This document shows, in pieces, positions 21,835-34,137 of a stretch of 64,000 nt of DNA. This stretch comes from Cladosporium sp. IMV 00045. Taxonomy: Eukaryota > Ascomycota > Dothideomycetes > Cladosporiales > Cladosporiaceae. Location: positions 35,645 to 99,644 of the forward strand of contig MSJI02000297.1 of assembly GCA_001931905.2 (NCBI GenBank), in the 5' to 3' direction. The notes beneath the pieces were generated by a model. The model worked only from the letters and a program-made list of their open reading frames with translations. It had not been told where the DNA came from and searched no databases. Made by a program: the position numbers and the translations under genes. Position 1 is the stretch's first letter, and each line of letters opens with the position of its first letter.

Positions 21835-22737
21835 CTTGAGTTAACAGAGATATTAAAGGCTCTTAAAGAGCATCTTCAACGATTGCAAGAATCTGCAAGC
21901 AGCTGCAGCTATAGCGCCAAACAACAGCTTGAAAGAGGGGATGTGATATGTGACCCTGTTAGAACCAATGATCATCTTGCTAAGCTAAGCCAAAGATACC
22001 GTAAGCGTTGACAAAGGATCCGATATCTACCCTAGCCGGCAGCATCGAAGATGAGACGATTGAGAAGTTGGGTGAGCTGCTTCTATGATTTGTTCGCTTG
22101 AGGTCGATTATGTGTCTTGATGAAGGACGAAAGCCTTATCGCCGAATGAAGCCTTCGTGATGTCTGCTTCTGCAGCTTGGTAGTTTCTTGACTACTAGCC
22201 TAGACATTACGACATTACTTGGTGAGATCTTCGCGACCTAGACCAGGTCTCTCTCAACAGAGAAACGTGATGAAAGTCACGGACATTATTGCCCTTGATA
22301 AGTGAGTATGAAGACGCATCTCGATCGGGCTGCCAAGAATGCGCAGATCCGTAGATAAGACAGCTCGCGGTTACAAGCAAGCCTTTGTCGAGCCATGATG
22401 CTGTACTCTTGAACAGGTGACATGGCAGGCGAAATTCTTTAGAGCATACCAACTGAGGCCTCGTGGCGTTGTATTACTGATGGCGATGGAAGTGAAGGTG
22501 AATGTGGTGGAAACCTGAGGAAGAAATCAGGCTGACAAAACCTCGGGCGCTCGGCTTCACCCGCACCGATCTCTCGAGCACAACCTCTCGCGTCGCGAAC
22601 ATCTCCAGAGAGCAAGTGAAGCTATTGCGAGATCGCTCACAACTTGATCTCGACATCACTTCTTGAGGCGCACATCACAATTCCACAGCCATATCAATAC
22701 CGCGCCCTCATAATCAAACCTTCGACAACCCGACGCC
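21835..22737. promoter_or_regulatory. Divergent promoter between the SnoaL-like gene and U2AF35
   Basis: About 900 bases between outward-facing genes. I see no gene. The last 60 bases (cacatcacaattccacagcc...) look like a typical fungal 5' leader for U2AF35. Confidence 0.4.
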
Positions 22738-23367
22738 ATGGCCAACTACCTCGCCTCCATTTTCGGCACGGAACAGGACAAGGTCAACTGCTCATTCTAC
22801 TACAAAATCGGCGCCTGCCGCCACGGCGACCGCTGCTCGCGCAAACACGTCAAGCCCTCCTACAGTCAGACGATCCTCCTGCCCAACCTCTACCAAAACC
22901 CCGCCTACGATGGCAAGTCACGCATGACGCCCGCGCAGCTGCAAAACCACTTCGACGCCTTCTACGAGGACTTCTGGTGCGAGATGTGCAAGTTCGGCGA
23001 GATCGAAGAGGTGGTGGTGTGCGACAACAACAACGACCACCTGATCGGCAATGTGTACGCGCGGTTCAAGTACGAGGACTCCGCGCAGGCCGCGAGCGAG
23101 AGCTTGAACAGCAGGTGGTACGCGGGTCGGCCGATCTACGCAGAGCTCAGCCCCGTGACGGATTTCCGCGAGGCTTGCTGCAGACTCAATAGTGGTGAGG
23201 GATGCGTGCGCGGCGGATTCTGCAATTTCATCCATCGCAAGGAGCCTTCGCCGGAGCTGGACAGGGAGCTGGAATTGGCGACTAAGAAATGGCTGCGCGA
23301 GCGTGGTAGAGACGAGCGCAGTGTGAGCAGGAGCCCGAGTCCTGAGCCGACCAGACCAAGGTACTAA
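22738..23367 (+). CDS. u2af1: U2AF small subunit (U2AF35), 3' splice-site recognition factor
   Basis: Intronless, 209 aa; binds the AG of the 3' splice site as the partner of U2AF65 in the nucleus. The architecture is CCCH zinc finger, degenerate RRM (UHM), CCCH zinc finger. The first finger is about residues 16-37 (CSFYYKIGACRHGDRCSRKH). The UHM spans about 45-140, including the region FWCEMCKFGEIEEVVVCDNN and GNVYARF. The second finger is about 148-170 (CCRLNSGEGCVRGGFCNFIH). A short Arg/Ser-containing tail (RSVSRSPSPEP) follows. All zinc ligands are present and the length fits fungal orthologues. Confidence 0.96.
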   Translation: MANYLASIFGTEQDKVNCSFYYKIGACRHGDRCSRKHVKPSYSQTILLPNLYQNPAYDGKSRMTPAQLQNHFDAFYEDFWCEMCKFGEIEEVVVCDNNNDHLIGNVYARFKYEDSAQAASESLNSRWYAGRPIYAELSPVTDFREACCRLNSGEGCVRGGFCNFIHRKEPSPELDRELELATKKWLRERGRDERSVSRSPSPEPTRPRY

Positions 23368-24023
23368 GCGTGTTGGACTGGTTGCTCGATATAAAAATTC
23401 CTGCAGCGCTGCATTCCCCAACTTGACGCAATAACCCCAAACATGCCACAGGGTTGCGGCGAGTGTTTGACGAGATTGGTACTCAGCATCTCAAAAAATG
23501 AGGAAAAACACCTGTTTGGAGCATGTCCTTTATGGGACAAGCTGTGGGCGGATCAAGCAGGGAAATGATGGAAAATACCGAATCTTGACTGTGACTTCTA
23601 CGTGAGCACAGCGCGGGTTGAATATGCTGGAAGGGAGGCTTCAGGGTACCGAATCGGACCCGAGAAGAAGCAAGCGATACCCAGCACATACGTGAGATTT
23701 TTTCTAGCGAGGCGTACGGGTTTAACGGAGATTGTACATTAGAAACTGAGAAAGATTTCAACAGAGAGAAGTTCAAATTACACTGCTAAGAGAAAATCGT
23801 ATTCGTTCCCCAAATAGCTGCCATTCTGCAGGCTTCCCGTACCCGCCCCGAATCATGGTATCATAGAATCTATACATAAAAAAAAGCAAAACCACCCTCC
23901 GATTTCCCCAGGAAGCTCGGCTCCAATCAAGCCCAGCCCTGTCTGGTGAGGGTAACGAGAACGGAAAAGAAAAGAAAGAAAAAGAAAAAGAAAAACCAAA
24001 AACAAAAACCAACCTCTCAGCGA
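23368..24023. other. Convergent intergenic region with A-rich tract
   Basis: 656 bases between U2AF35 and the minus-strand membrane-protein gene. A low-complexity purine tract (gaaaagaaaagaaagaaaaa and onward) occupies about 23960-24010, so the 3' region of the membrane-protein transcript would be very U/C-rich. No gene seen. Confidence 0.5.
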
Positions 24024-24366
24024 TCACGAGCTCTGCACCATATCGCCACCACTATGGCCAATATTGCTCAGCACGCCGCTCTCCACCAGCCAGATGATCA
24101 CGGCCACAACACCCGCCACGACGATGAGGAAGACGATCCAAAACGCCCAGCAGACTTTGGCGCGGTTTCTTCTTTTGCTGTTCTGGCGGGCGAGCCAGGA
24201 GTCGCTGTTGGAAGTGTGTGTTAGCATGCTGGAAACTGAGTGCTTGGGAGGTAGGGAAGTTTTAAAAAACGCACTCGTCTTTCAATTGCTTCTCGCCCTT
24301 CTCCTCGTCCATGTGCACGGCGACGGAGAAGCGTTTCCAAAACGCCGGATCGCGGACGCCGGCCAT
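24024..24366 (-). CDS. Small single-pass membrane protein, 90 aa, unknown function
   Basis: Two exons, 24366..24275 and 24204..24024, join across a 70-nt intron (donor GTGCGT, acceptor CAACAG) into 90 aa. The protein starts MAGVRDPAFWKRFSVAVHM, a polar amphipathic N-terminus. An acidic/basic linker follows, then a basic cluster (NSKRRNRAK) directly before one strong hydrophobic segment at about residues 48-71 (CWAFWIVFLIVVAGVVAVII). A short polar tail follows. The positive-inside pattern predicts a cytosolic N-terminus. Similar small fungal proteins exist in my memory, but I know no function for them. The intron and clean frame make the gene likely. Confidence 0.75.
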
Positions 24367-25379
24367 TGTGGTTGATGTGGATTTTGTATTCTGGAGCTGT
24401 ATTGCAAGAAGTGTATGCGATTTATCGTCGCGGTATAGATGCGCCGATCGTTGCCGTGGTCCGGAAGTGTCAACAGGTGATCTGCAAGGAGGTCCCACAA
24501 GGCAGAGAGAGGATGTTGATCGTATATGGGGCCTTTTCCGCGCAGGCGGGCTTTGGAATGCTTGGGCTCTGGTGGGTGTAGGGCTGGCGCGCGGGGTGCG
24601 AACTCGTGATCTCGAATGTTCTATTTGGAAGGAATGCTGGAATGCGAAATGAGCGACTTGGTTGGGTGTGAAGGAGTGGCGTGTGGAAGGTGCGAGGGAA
24701 GGAACGTGATAGAACAGCTTCTTCTGCACTGCAGTGGAGGATGTATGGAGATACAGGAATATCAACACGAGACCGAACGAAGAAGACAGAACAGAGCAGA
24801 CCTATCGGGAGACAGGCCTGGACTCAACCGTCGCCCTCAACGCTAGCTTCTTCTATTCATGAATCGAATCCCAATGCAACGGCCAATTCGATAGCCGTTT
24901 TCGTTTGTAGCCAAACGTAGATAAGACTGGGCCAATTTCATGTAGACGATGTAGCTTGTTACGCTAAGGGAATATCAACGTTTCCTATTGGATACGCTGC
25001 ATCGAGACGGAGATTTGGGCGCGCTTAGTTCGGCTTGATCCTAGCTTGTGAAGATGGCCTTTGCGGGTCTGTTTGTTGAAGATGCACACTCCAGGGGAGA
25101 GCCTGCGACCATATATCTTTGCGGAAACTGTCCATTGAAGGAAACTGATCTTGGCTGTGTCGCAATGCGACTTGGACTTCAAGCGTGGTGTTTGGAGACA
25201 GGGATATCCTCATTGTAAACAATATATAGGTAGTCAACGCTTAATGCTTGTCGCACATCCTAATTCCTACCAACGCCTTCGCTAAACCGTCAAATGTGGC
25301 ATATATATGCAGCGCACGTGGATGCCAACGTCCCGTTTCAGGTGTGCCAGAGACATCACACCGTCACCTCCGCCGCTCC
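24367..25379. other. Intergenic region, no gene recognised
   Basis: 1 kb between two minus-strand genes. It must include the promoter of the 90-aa membrane protein. Open frames seen here lack domains. Confidence 0.4.
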
Positions 25380-26480
25380 TCATGCCTTGAGCCACTGATC
25401 GAAGTAAACGCAGTTTCCCGCGTTGATCGGTCCGCCAGGAGCGCAGAGGTCGAAGACGGGACATCTTCCACAGGGTGCTTCTGTGAGACCGTTGCCGACA
25501 ATGTCCTCGATATTGTCCCCATCATAGGAGCCAGGAGGCCTGAATTTTACTCCAAGCACTGTGCGGAAGCCGTTGCCGACTTTCTCTAGTTTCTCGTCCC
25601 AAACAAGCACATTGAGAATCTCCTGCACCTCGCGAATGGTGATAGAAGCAGCCTTTGATTCTCGAATAGCGTTCGAGTTGGTGATGAAATTGTGAATGCT
25701 GTCCGCAGTCGGATAGCCGCGACTTCCGGCCGGGAAAGCAACCTGCGTGATCACAGGCTCAGGCTGTGTGTTGCGCTTCTTCTGAGGCGTCGCATCGTCG
25801 CCGCCGGTCGAGTTGCGCTTTCGCTTGCTGCCGCTTCTTTCACTGCTTTCCGCATCCACGTTCACGGGAGAAGCGTCGCGCTCATGCCTAGGTTTTGAAG
25901 GCTTGACTTCCACCCAGCTCTGACTGCGCACGTGGAAGACAATCAAATTCCCCAGCTCCTCCACCAGTCCCTCGTCAAGGTCGCCTGAGTCGAAGAAACT
26001 ACCTCCGGTGACGTCCTCGGCGGGCGCAAGGTGGAAAAGCATGTAGATGCGCTGCGCGGGCGACTTGACGCTCTTGATGCTCTTAATCAGCTGGCTTGAC
26101 TCCAGCTTCTTTATGATCTTGTTGACATTTCCCGGCGCAACGCCCGTATTCTGCTTCAGCCTCTTCAGCCATATTCCCGTGGTCTCGGAGTTCTCAATCG
26201 CCTCGTAGATAAGTCGCTCGTCGTTTTCCAAGCTAGAAAGGGAGGCTGCGACCTCTTTCGACCGGGGAGACCAGTAAAGAGTGCGCTCTGCTTTGAGAGT
26301 GCGGAACAGCTGATGTTGCACGAGCTCCTGGACGATCCTGATAAGTTCGCCAGGCTCCTGAATACCGCTGAGCTTCATAAGCTCCTGCTGCGCATAGGAC
26401 TTGACGCCCTCGGACGAGCTCTTTGCGCTGGCAAAGGTCACATCGTGGAGGTTGGCTGCCTCGGGGGAGAGTTTCGACAT
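25380..26480 (-). CDS. rpc34: RNA polymerase III subunit RPC34/RPC6
   Basis: Intronless, 366 aa; subunit of the Pol III initiation heterotrimer that contacts TFIIIB. Tandem winged-helix domains lie at about residues 20-85 and 85-160 (QELVQHQLFRTLKAERTLYW; ENDERLIYEAIENSETTGIWLKRL). A polar, charged insertion with a KRKR cluster follows at about 195-235. A third winged-helix-like region runs to about 320. The C-terminus carries the cysteine cluster CGRC...DLC...NC (about residues 340-360), matching the iron-sulfur site of the RPC34/RPC39 family. Length and order fit the family. Confidence 0.95.
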   Translation of the reverse strand: MSKLSPEAANLHDVTFASAKSSSEGVKSYAQQELMKLSGIQEPGELIRIVQELVQHQLFRTLKAERTLYWSPRSKEVAASLSSLENDERLIYEAIENSETTGIWLKRLKQNTGVAPGNVNKIIKKLESSQLIKSIKSVKSPAQRIYMLFHLAPAEDVTGGSFFDSGDLDEGLVEELGNLIVFHVRSQSWVEVKPSKPRHERDASPVNVDAESSERSGSKRKRNSTGGDDATPQKKRNTQPEPVITQVAFPAGSRGYPTADSIHNFITNSNAIRESKAASITIREVQEILNVLVWDEKLEKVGNGFRTVLGVKFRPPGSYDGDNIEDIVGNGLTEAPCGRCPVFDLCAPGGPINAGNCVYFDQWLKA

Positions 26481-27125
26481 GGCGGCGGTAGTTTGCTATG
26501 TCGACTTTGTGGGTGTGACTATCGGGGCATTATTTGTATCGGCGGTACTCCTGCCCAGCGGCAAAGTGAGAGTCGTGTGAGGGTGTTGTTCGTGTTGGTG
26601 TTGGTGATAAGATTGGAACTTTCGGCTCAGACAAATCTCACTTCAAAAGTTCCAACCCCGCCACGCGCGACTGCCTTGAGTCGGCAGTGCCAAGCCTTCT
26701 TGTTGGTCTTCACCAATAGAGCAATCGCACGTCTCGATTAGCTCACATCCAATGTTTCAACCAGACTGCATGTGAACCAACAGTGCATCACTGTGAGAGC
26801 GGCTAAAAGGCTCTGCAAGGCTTGAGCGCGACCGGCATCATCAATTAGACCCCTAATGATCAACAATGCTCGCACGAAGAAGAAGCACGACGATGAAGAC
26901 GTCGAGTCTGATAGATCAAATGGTTGATAAAGAAGTGTAGTCACTAAATAGTCTGGTTCTGCACACTTGAGAGTGCACTATCGAAGTTATCATCTGGTAA
27001 TCCACCAGAACGCCACGCTAATTTTCAAAGTTGCACGGCCGAAAAACCAACTACCATAAGTCATTCACAATCGTTTTCATCAAGTCTCATCAAGAGCCGG
27101 GCCTCTTCGGTACGGACGGTCACTC
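26481..27125. other. Intergenic region
   Basis: 645 bases between RPC34 and the histidine kinase stop. It should hold the RPC34 promoter and the kinase 3' end. No gene seen. Confidence 0.4.
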
Positions 27126-30100
27126 CTACGTTGACGCGGGAGCCAGCAATTTCCTCACTCTCTCCAGCTCCGGCAGGAGTTCCAGCATCCTGAAAGGTTT
27201 CGTCACCACACTATCCATGCCAGCCTCCAGTGCCGCAGCCTGCTGCTCCGCTCGCGCGTGCGCCGTGACAGCCACGACCGGAACATGACCCTTGAGAGAA
27301 CCCTGAGCCTCCATCTCACGTATTCTGCGAGCGCACGTCAGCCCGTCCATGATTGGCATTTCGACGTCCATCAGCACCACGTCGAGCGGTTTCCCATGTG
27401 CTGGATCAGCGAAGCGGGTCTTTCGGATATACTCCAGAGCTTCGTGGCCGTGGTTTGCGACTGAGACCACGTAACCTGCCCGTTCTAGCTGTTTCGACAT
27501 GACCTTCTGATTGACGAGGTTATCTTCCACCACGAGAAGATGAAGCTCTGTTGTGGCGAGATCGCTGAGCTCGCTGGCTTTGCGGGCTGCAAACTCGGAG
27601 GTGACGTGACTCTGAGATTCCTCCTCTACCGTCGCCGCACCTGTCAGAATAGAAGCTTTCGAGCGCTTGCGCGCAGTCGGGTCTGCTGTGTTCATGAAGT
27701 TCTTGCGAGCGCCTTTCGGCATGGGCGCGCTGCATCGATGTGCCCGGACATAGAAAGCAAAGGTTGATCCTACACCCGCTTCGGATGCAACGCCGATTTG
27801 ACCGCCTTGTCTACTAGCAAGCTCGCGACTGATCTGTTCGAAGACGTTAGTGAGCTTTTCTCTTATATCATTGGTTGATTCCACTCACGAATAGCCCCAG
27901 ACCACTGCCTCCATATTTGATGTAGGTCTTCGGGGAGGCTTGCATGAAGCGCTGGAAAAGGTGCTTCATCTCATCACTCGTGATGCCACGGCCGGTGTCT
28001 TTGACCGAAACCGTGAGGTAGATTTCCTCATCTGACGGAGGCGACATAGGGTCTCTAGGATTGGGATCAGCCAGGTACTGAAGTCCTTCATTGAAACTTT
28101 CTGGCCGGTTGACGCTGGCTCCGACCGAAACCACGATCTTCCGGGTTTCCGAGTTGGTCGTGAATTTTATCGCGTTGGTGATCAAGTTGATAAGGATTTG
28201 CAGCAGCCGGCTCGGATCTAAACGAATCCAGTCTATGTTTAGTGTTTGGTAAGTGGGCAGGAGCTCGTATTCTAGTTTGATGTCGGGCTTAAGCAGTTCG
28301 CTGTCGAACATCTTCAGTGCTTGCTTGATGGTCTCCACAGGCTGAACTTCCACAGGGCAAATGACCAACAGACCGGAGTCCAGCTTACTCAAGGTAAGGA
28401 CATCATCGATAATTCTCTTTTGATGCTGCGCGCACGCCATAATGATCTCAGCACTCTCAAGGTGTGTTTCAAGAATATCGCGGTGCAGCTCAATCTTGCT
28501 TCGATCATTGTCCAGCAACTCCTTCAGCGAGGTGAGAATGCTTTCGGCGCAAAGCGTAATAGCTGACAAGGGATTGCGCGCCTCGTGAGATGTCATGTCC
28601 ATAAAGTTCTCTTGTTGGCGCTTCAACTCGATCGCTTCCTCTGTCCGGCGCGCTTGTGAGTCTTCCGCCCACTTCTGTGGACTGATATCGGTGAGACATC
28701 CTAGTATTCCCCTGACGGTTCCGTCTTCGTTCTTGTCTGCGTATGCGGCTGCAAGAATCCAGGTATCTCCGATGACGAGCTCGCCGTTGAACATTTCATC
28801 GGTTACGTAAGGTCGTTTTACCCGCAATTCGAAATGAACTGATTCGCCAGCAGTGAGTTTGGCCCATTCACGGTCCATGAGTTCGTGGTCGCCCTCGTGA
28901 ATGACATTGTACCACGACAGAGGATAGAATGCATCGCGCGGATGCTGGGTCAGTTCAAACCAGGTTTCGTTCGCATATAACACGTTGCCCAACTCGTCGA
29001 AGTGGAACATTCCCATCGGTGCTAATTCCGTCATTTTCTGGAAGCGAACTTCATTGTCTCTGACCTGCTGTTTGGTCACCTCCAATTGCTCGGACAGCCT
29101 GATACGGTCTTCTGCCGCCAATTCCGCGGCTTTCTTGGAGCGCTTCAACTCTTCCTCTGCCAGCACCACTGAGGCGATCGAAGTCGCCATCTGCCGCGAG
29201 AGTATTTTGATGAAAGTGTGATAGTCGTCATCGTACGCATGCCGAGGATTGATGCCTATCAGCATGAAGCCCAGTGGGTTTTCTCGATTGGTGGGCCCTA
29301 TCGGACACAAGACAGCTGCAGTACAATCGTCGCCGAAAGCACGCGATTTGGCGACACCGCGGAGACCCTTGGGGAAAGTGTTGTCTTCCGTCTTGAGGAG
29401 CGTGATCTTCCCAGAAGCAAGAGCTTGTTTGAGCAATGGTGTAAAGGTCTCGATTGCTGTGTCAGTGTCTATCCGCGAAGGCAAGCCGCCACAATTTGAT
29501 GGAAGACCCAACATTCCCTCCAAGGTCCATTGTCGATTGCCAAAGTTCGAGGACTTGTCCGAGGGCGACTTGGACGTCTGGGAAGTGGCTTCCCATTGTT
29601 CGCTTAGCCCACCTGGGTGATGCATTGCTGTATCTGGGCTAGCAGCTGCATACAGAGCTGCAAAAGGTACGTCGTAGTGATTTGGGTCCAGGCCTCGCAC
29701 GGCTTGCTTCCAAAAGTCCTGTGTGTCTTTCGCGGCGGACGTGCACCGCCCGAGGAGCACAAGGGTCGACATTCTCCGCTCGGTCATGACTTGCTTTGTG
29801 GTCTCGAAAACGGCGTTGTAGAATCCAGTGCCTCCATGCTCCGCAGATACCGGCATGATTGCCCACGAAGCCCATAGCTCCTCACAATACCCATTCCGCT
29901 CGGTGATGTAAAACGCGTTGTCGCCGCTATTCGACTTTCCGGTCTCCTCGCACCGGTCGAAATGCTCACCAAAACTGCCGACAAGTTCAGGCCAGGCTTG
30001 CTCGAGCGACTGCCCAAGGGCGCGAGGATGCCGGTTTCCCAATATTGTCGCATATCCTTCATTGTATATCATATTCCTATTTTTGGTCCACCAGACAGCT

Positions 30101-30543
30101 GCTGGTCTGGGGTCTAGCAGACACATGTTTACCAAGCGCCGCAACTCCAGCGACCAGGAAGACATGGGCCCCAGTTCGGTAGATGCCCAGTCATGGCCTC
30201 GGACGATGGCCACATGGTCGGACACTACTAGATCGCGCGGCAGCTTCGAGCTTGTCACATCAAACGTCCAGATTGGTTTCGTAGCACTGTCATGCGAGTG
30301 TTGGCTCCTCCTCTTCAGCCGTTCAAGCAGAGGTCGGCGCGGCAACGCCTCGACGTTGTCATCTTCCTGGCCTTGTCCATGGGAATCGTAGCTGTGTCCG
30401 TGACTCTGGGCATGGTAATTGCTCCAGCGGTCACTAAGCGTCGCATAGAGCCACTCCAGATCATGATCTTTGAGCTTCTCGAAAAGATCATCGATATTCC
30501 CTAGAGAGGATGTGGATTTTCGTCGCGAGAAAGGATTGGACAT
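27126..30543 (-). CDS. Hybrid sensor histidine kinase with C-terminal receiver
   Basis: Two-component sensor of the fungal hybrid type, 1120 aa. Exons are 30543..27889 and 27833..27126; the 55-nt GTGAGT...ACAG intron falls inside the G-box region (GGSGLGLF joined to ISRELA). Domains in order: a polar N-terminus; a PAS/GAF-like sensory region at about 110-470 (AVWWTKNRNMIYNEGYATIL); a PAS domain at about 500-625 (GMFHFDELGNVLYANETWF); the HisKA H-box near residue 652 (MTSHEARNPLSAI); the HATPase at about 780-915 (DTGRGI); and a receiver at about 982-1115. The receiver's phospho-acceptor Asp lies in VVLMDVEMPIMDG near residue 1040. All catalytic motifs are intact. The signal sensed is unknown; output is presumably through the Ypd1-type phosphorelay. 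Confidence 0.95.
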
Positions 30544-31044
30544 GCTGCTATGACATGGCGGGAGGAGGATGCAGTCGTATGACGTGAGGCCGCGGGGTTA
30601 ATGGGCGAAGTGAGGTAGGCGGGCTGTCTGGCCAGGAATTGCAAAGGGAGCAAAGAAGGTATTCTCAGGATGTATTCAGCAGTAGGAAGTCCAATACAGG
30701 ATCACCATGATACCTAGAAACTCAGGAATGGCTGCGCAACCACGCGGCATGCGAGACATACCTGCCGATCGCGAACCAGCCCTCGCACGGGCCGAAGGAC
30801 CCCAATCACGGCTCCAGCATCACTACAGTGTTACACTTTCTCGACTCATGTCCACCGAAGACAAGCCGGAGCTGCCTCCGATCGCATTTGTTGGCAGACT
30901 GACAGACTGCTACGATCGCACAACGTTCATTTCGAGATACGTTACATTCGTGATGTCTACTGCTCGTAAACACTTTACGTCAAATGGAAGAAGATCATCC
31001 CTGCTAAAGCCAAACATTCATTCGACGTCTTTCCGCGGAGAGCC
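30544..31044. other. Intergenic region
   Basis: About 500 bases between two minus-strand genes, containing the kinase promoter. No gene seen. Confidence 0.4.
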
Positions 31045-32796
31045 CTAATGATAAATCGAGGCAAGTTTTGGCCCATCATAATGTTTCCTCGAATGAATTA
31101 CCCACCAGATCGCGGTGAGCACACAGACCCCGACAAGAATCACAGAATTCCCTAGGAACTGTCAGTGCTGTCTAATCCAACGCCTGAAACTATTTGCTCA
31201 CAGTTCATCGCCGATATCGGTTCCACGGGGTAGGCGTAGGGGAAGCAAAAGAAGATGTTGAAGAATACGATCAATAGGCATCCTGCTCCATTGACCACAA
31301 ATCCAAAATCTCCCATCCAGAATGGTCCTTTGGGGGTGTTTTCCCGCCCAGTAAGAAGATGTGGCAGTATCGCAAGGAGGTAACTCCCAGTCGTGAGAAT
31401 GATGAACGAGCCGACCAAGCTGTTGAACGCAGTAGCCGAGCCAAGTTGAATGGCACCAACAGCAGTGCACAGTACTGCACACAAGATGGTTGCAGGAATC
31501 GGACAAGACAAGCCTTCATTGACCTGCGAGAAAAGACCCGCAAATGGCGTGGCATTGTCTCTTGCAAGCACCCAGAAGACACGTCCGACCATGGTGATGG
31601 TGGTGATGTTGCAAACCAGCATGTTCAGCAGCACGATGAACAGCAAGCCAAACGTGGCGGCATCGCTTCCAGTGGCCTGTCTGTAGACTTCGGCAAGTGG
31701 GAAGGAACCATCGCTGTTGACGACGGCATCCAAGTCGCTGATACCATACAGAATCGTGATGGCGTAGCAAAGCGCGGTCAAGAAACCAAGACCAATCTGA
31801 GCCAGAACAGCTTTGGGTAGGTCCACCCTCGGATTTGGGAGCTCTGGATCGAATTCAGCATCATGCTTTCGGCAATATTCAATTCAACGAGATGACCTAC
31901 CTTCAGCCATATGCGTGACCGCATCGGGTGTACCTAATAACAATCGTCAGTGCGACGCTCGAAAAAACTCAGAACAGTTTTGCATTACCTATCGCAAACG
32001 CGCCATTGAGAACGCCGGCTAGAAAGCAGACACCATTGTTCCATCCCGTTTCATTCTGGAAGTCCCTCCAAACGAAAGAGTCGCTTGCATGCTGGGTTGG
32101 CATAGCAGCCACCACGATTATGGTGACCAAGCCACCGAATATGATCAGAGATATGCCGACATATTGCAAGTACGAGATCAGTTTGTTGCCAAAAATGACG
32201 AACACCGTACATATCCAGGTGATCAGGACGAAAGCGACATACGAGTGCCATGGCTCGAACACGAACTCTGGATTGTAGATCGCATACAACTGGACCGTGA
32301 CGTTGGCGGGGATGGAGATGACCGAGGCCATGTCGAAAATCCAACCAAAGAAGTTGAGTGCTCCACAGAAGAAACCGATGCTGCGACCCCAATTCACTCC
32401 TGGAGTGACTGATGCCCAGTGGTATACGCCGCCTGACGATGGCATGCTAGAAGCTAGCTCTGCGATGGAGGCAGCGATGAAGCTGTAGAAAACCACAGCG
32501 ACGATGAACTCGTACAAGATACCGGGAGGTCCGCCATTAAGAACCGAGATTGTCAACGAGCCGCCGAAGACGATCCAAGCCGAGTTGATGTTGAGGGCCA
32601 AACCACAGATCGAGAGGAGACCATACTGTCGTTGGAGTTGATCGCGGTGTCCAGAAGCATTGATGATTTCCCCCTCTTTGCTGACAATCGATGTGTGCCT
32701 GTCGGCTAAGTCTTGGACAGTACCAGGCGTGGCGATTGGGTCTTTGCGCGGTGCATCGAACGAGACCTTCTTTTCTTGCAATGACGGTAGTTCCAT
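31045..32796 (-). CDS. Amino-acid/choline/GABA-type permease (APC superfamily)
   Basis: Plasma-membrane transporter of the fungal GABA/choline permease branch, 529 aa. Four exons: 32796..31989, 31933..31901 (a 33-nt micro-exon), 31843..31202 and 31151..31045. The junctions give the conserved run AIG-TPDAVTHMAEE-LPNPR and, at the end, MNWNSVILVGV. A cytosolic N-tail of about 60 residues is followed by roughly 12 hydrophobic segments. Family features include GGPPGILYEF, ASSMPSSGGVYHWAS and the TPDAVTHMAEELPNPR loop. The substrate is not determined by sequence; amino acids, GABA or choline are all plausible. It is divergent from the MATE transporter across a 1.3 kb spacer. Confidence 0.92.
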
Positions 32797-34137
32797 GATT
32801 GTGGTGCCCCAACTGAGTACTCATAACAATATAGAGACATCAAGAAAAAGAGGTGATATCAGAGAAAACTATAAAGACGCGCATATGCAAGCTGATCCAA
32901 ACGACGCCATACAGGGCTTGTCTTGAACAAGGGCAACTACGAGCTGTCCAGTGATAGTGACTAAAACAACATTAAATCTGCCGCGACTGAGCGATTGATT
33001 GCGTCGTCAGATAACTTCCCATGCACATGGGATCAGACATGCATCGATCTCCATATGTTCGTCGGTAGCTGGTGTGGCCACAATCTATCGAGCATAGCTG
33101 TCTTCTCGTCGTTTCATTGGCGCCGATAAGAGATTCTGCTCATGGGAACGATGCTGGTCTTCAGCCGCCACGAGGCGTGATTGCTTGGGTCTAAGATTGA
33201 AGTTGCATGATCGCAATCGAACATGTGCAACGCGCCAGATACATACGAAGGTCACGTCGAAGAAAGTCAATACTTGGTCGGTGTCAGATTCGATCTGTTG
33301 CTCTCAATTTCTGAGGGGCTTTCACAATTGATTGTTACGCCCGAAGCGGCCGCTGTGACCGAACGATCGACAACAGCCTAAAATGTAGCCCCAACAAATT
33401 CTCTCAAGCCTTGACTCGATTTCAATAGTACATGACATTTTCTCTTTGGCCGAAAAGAACAGTCAAATGGCCGACGAGCGGCGAGGAGACTTTCTCCTCG
33501 CCGAGATAGCTACCACGAGCCCACTTCGCTTGGTTAAACCGCACCTAGCAGTAGGGCAGTATTTCGACCTTTCGATCGTTCGAGCCATACATTGTTCCCA
33601 CTGTCGTGAAGAGACCAATAGTTACGATACCCGAAACTCTCCCCACGCACCTGCTTCTCGTGGACCGTGCATTGGCGTCTCCACCGTGTAACCGTTTAGA
33701 CCGACGACCGCACGTCTATGTACTCATCCTAGTAATTCGAACAGCTTGACGATAAGGATGCATGAAGACCCGCAGGCCTATCGCAGTGCGTATACGCTCT
33801 TGACGCCCATCTCGCCCGTCGGGCAGCGGCAAGCTGCCAGAGATAGGCAGTCTTTCACGTCGACAGTTCGGGTTTTTCGGCCACCGAATAATGTCACCTT
33901 CGAGATGGAGCTCTTACTGTAGATAAGGGTGCATACTCGTTGTGGAAGTCGCCTTCGCCTTGATTTAGGTAGTGGAGCTTACGCCATTGTTGCGCGAAGG
34001 GCTTTGTGGCCGGCGGGCTGCAGTCATAGTTGAGCAGTCGGTGGGCCCTGTGTATGAAAGGGCATTGTTGAAGAATAAGGCAAGTCCATGGCTTCTACTG
34101 TCAAGTTACTCGCAAATCACTTTCTATTATCGCAACG
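32797..34137. promoter_or_regulatory. Divergent promoter region between permease and MATE genes
   Basis: 1.34 kb without a recognisable gene, between two outward-facing transporter genes. Short open frames show no domains. Shared regulation of the two transporters is possible but not demonstrated. Confidence 0.4.
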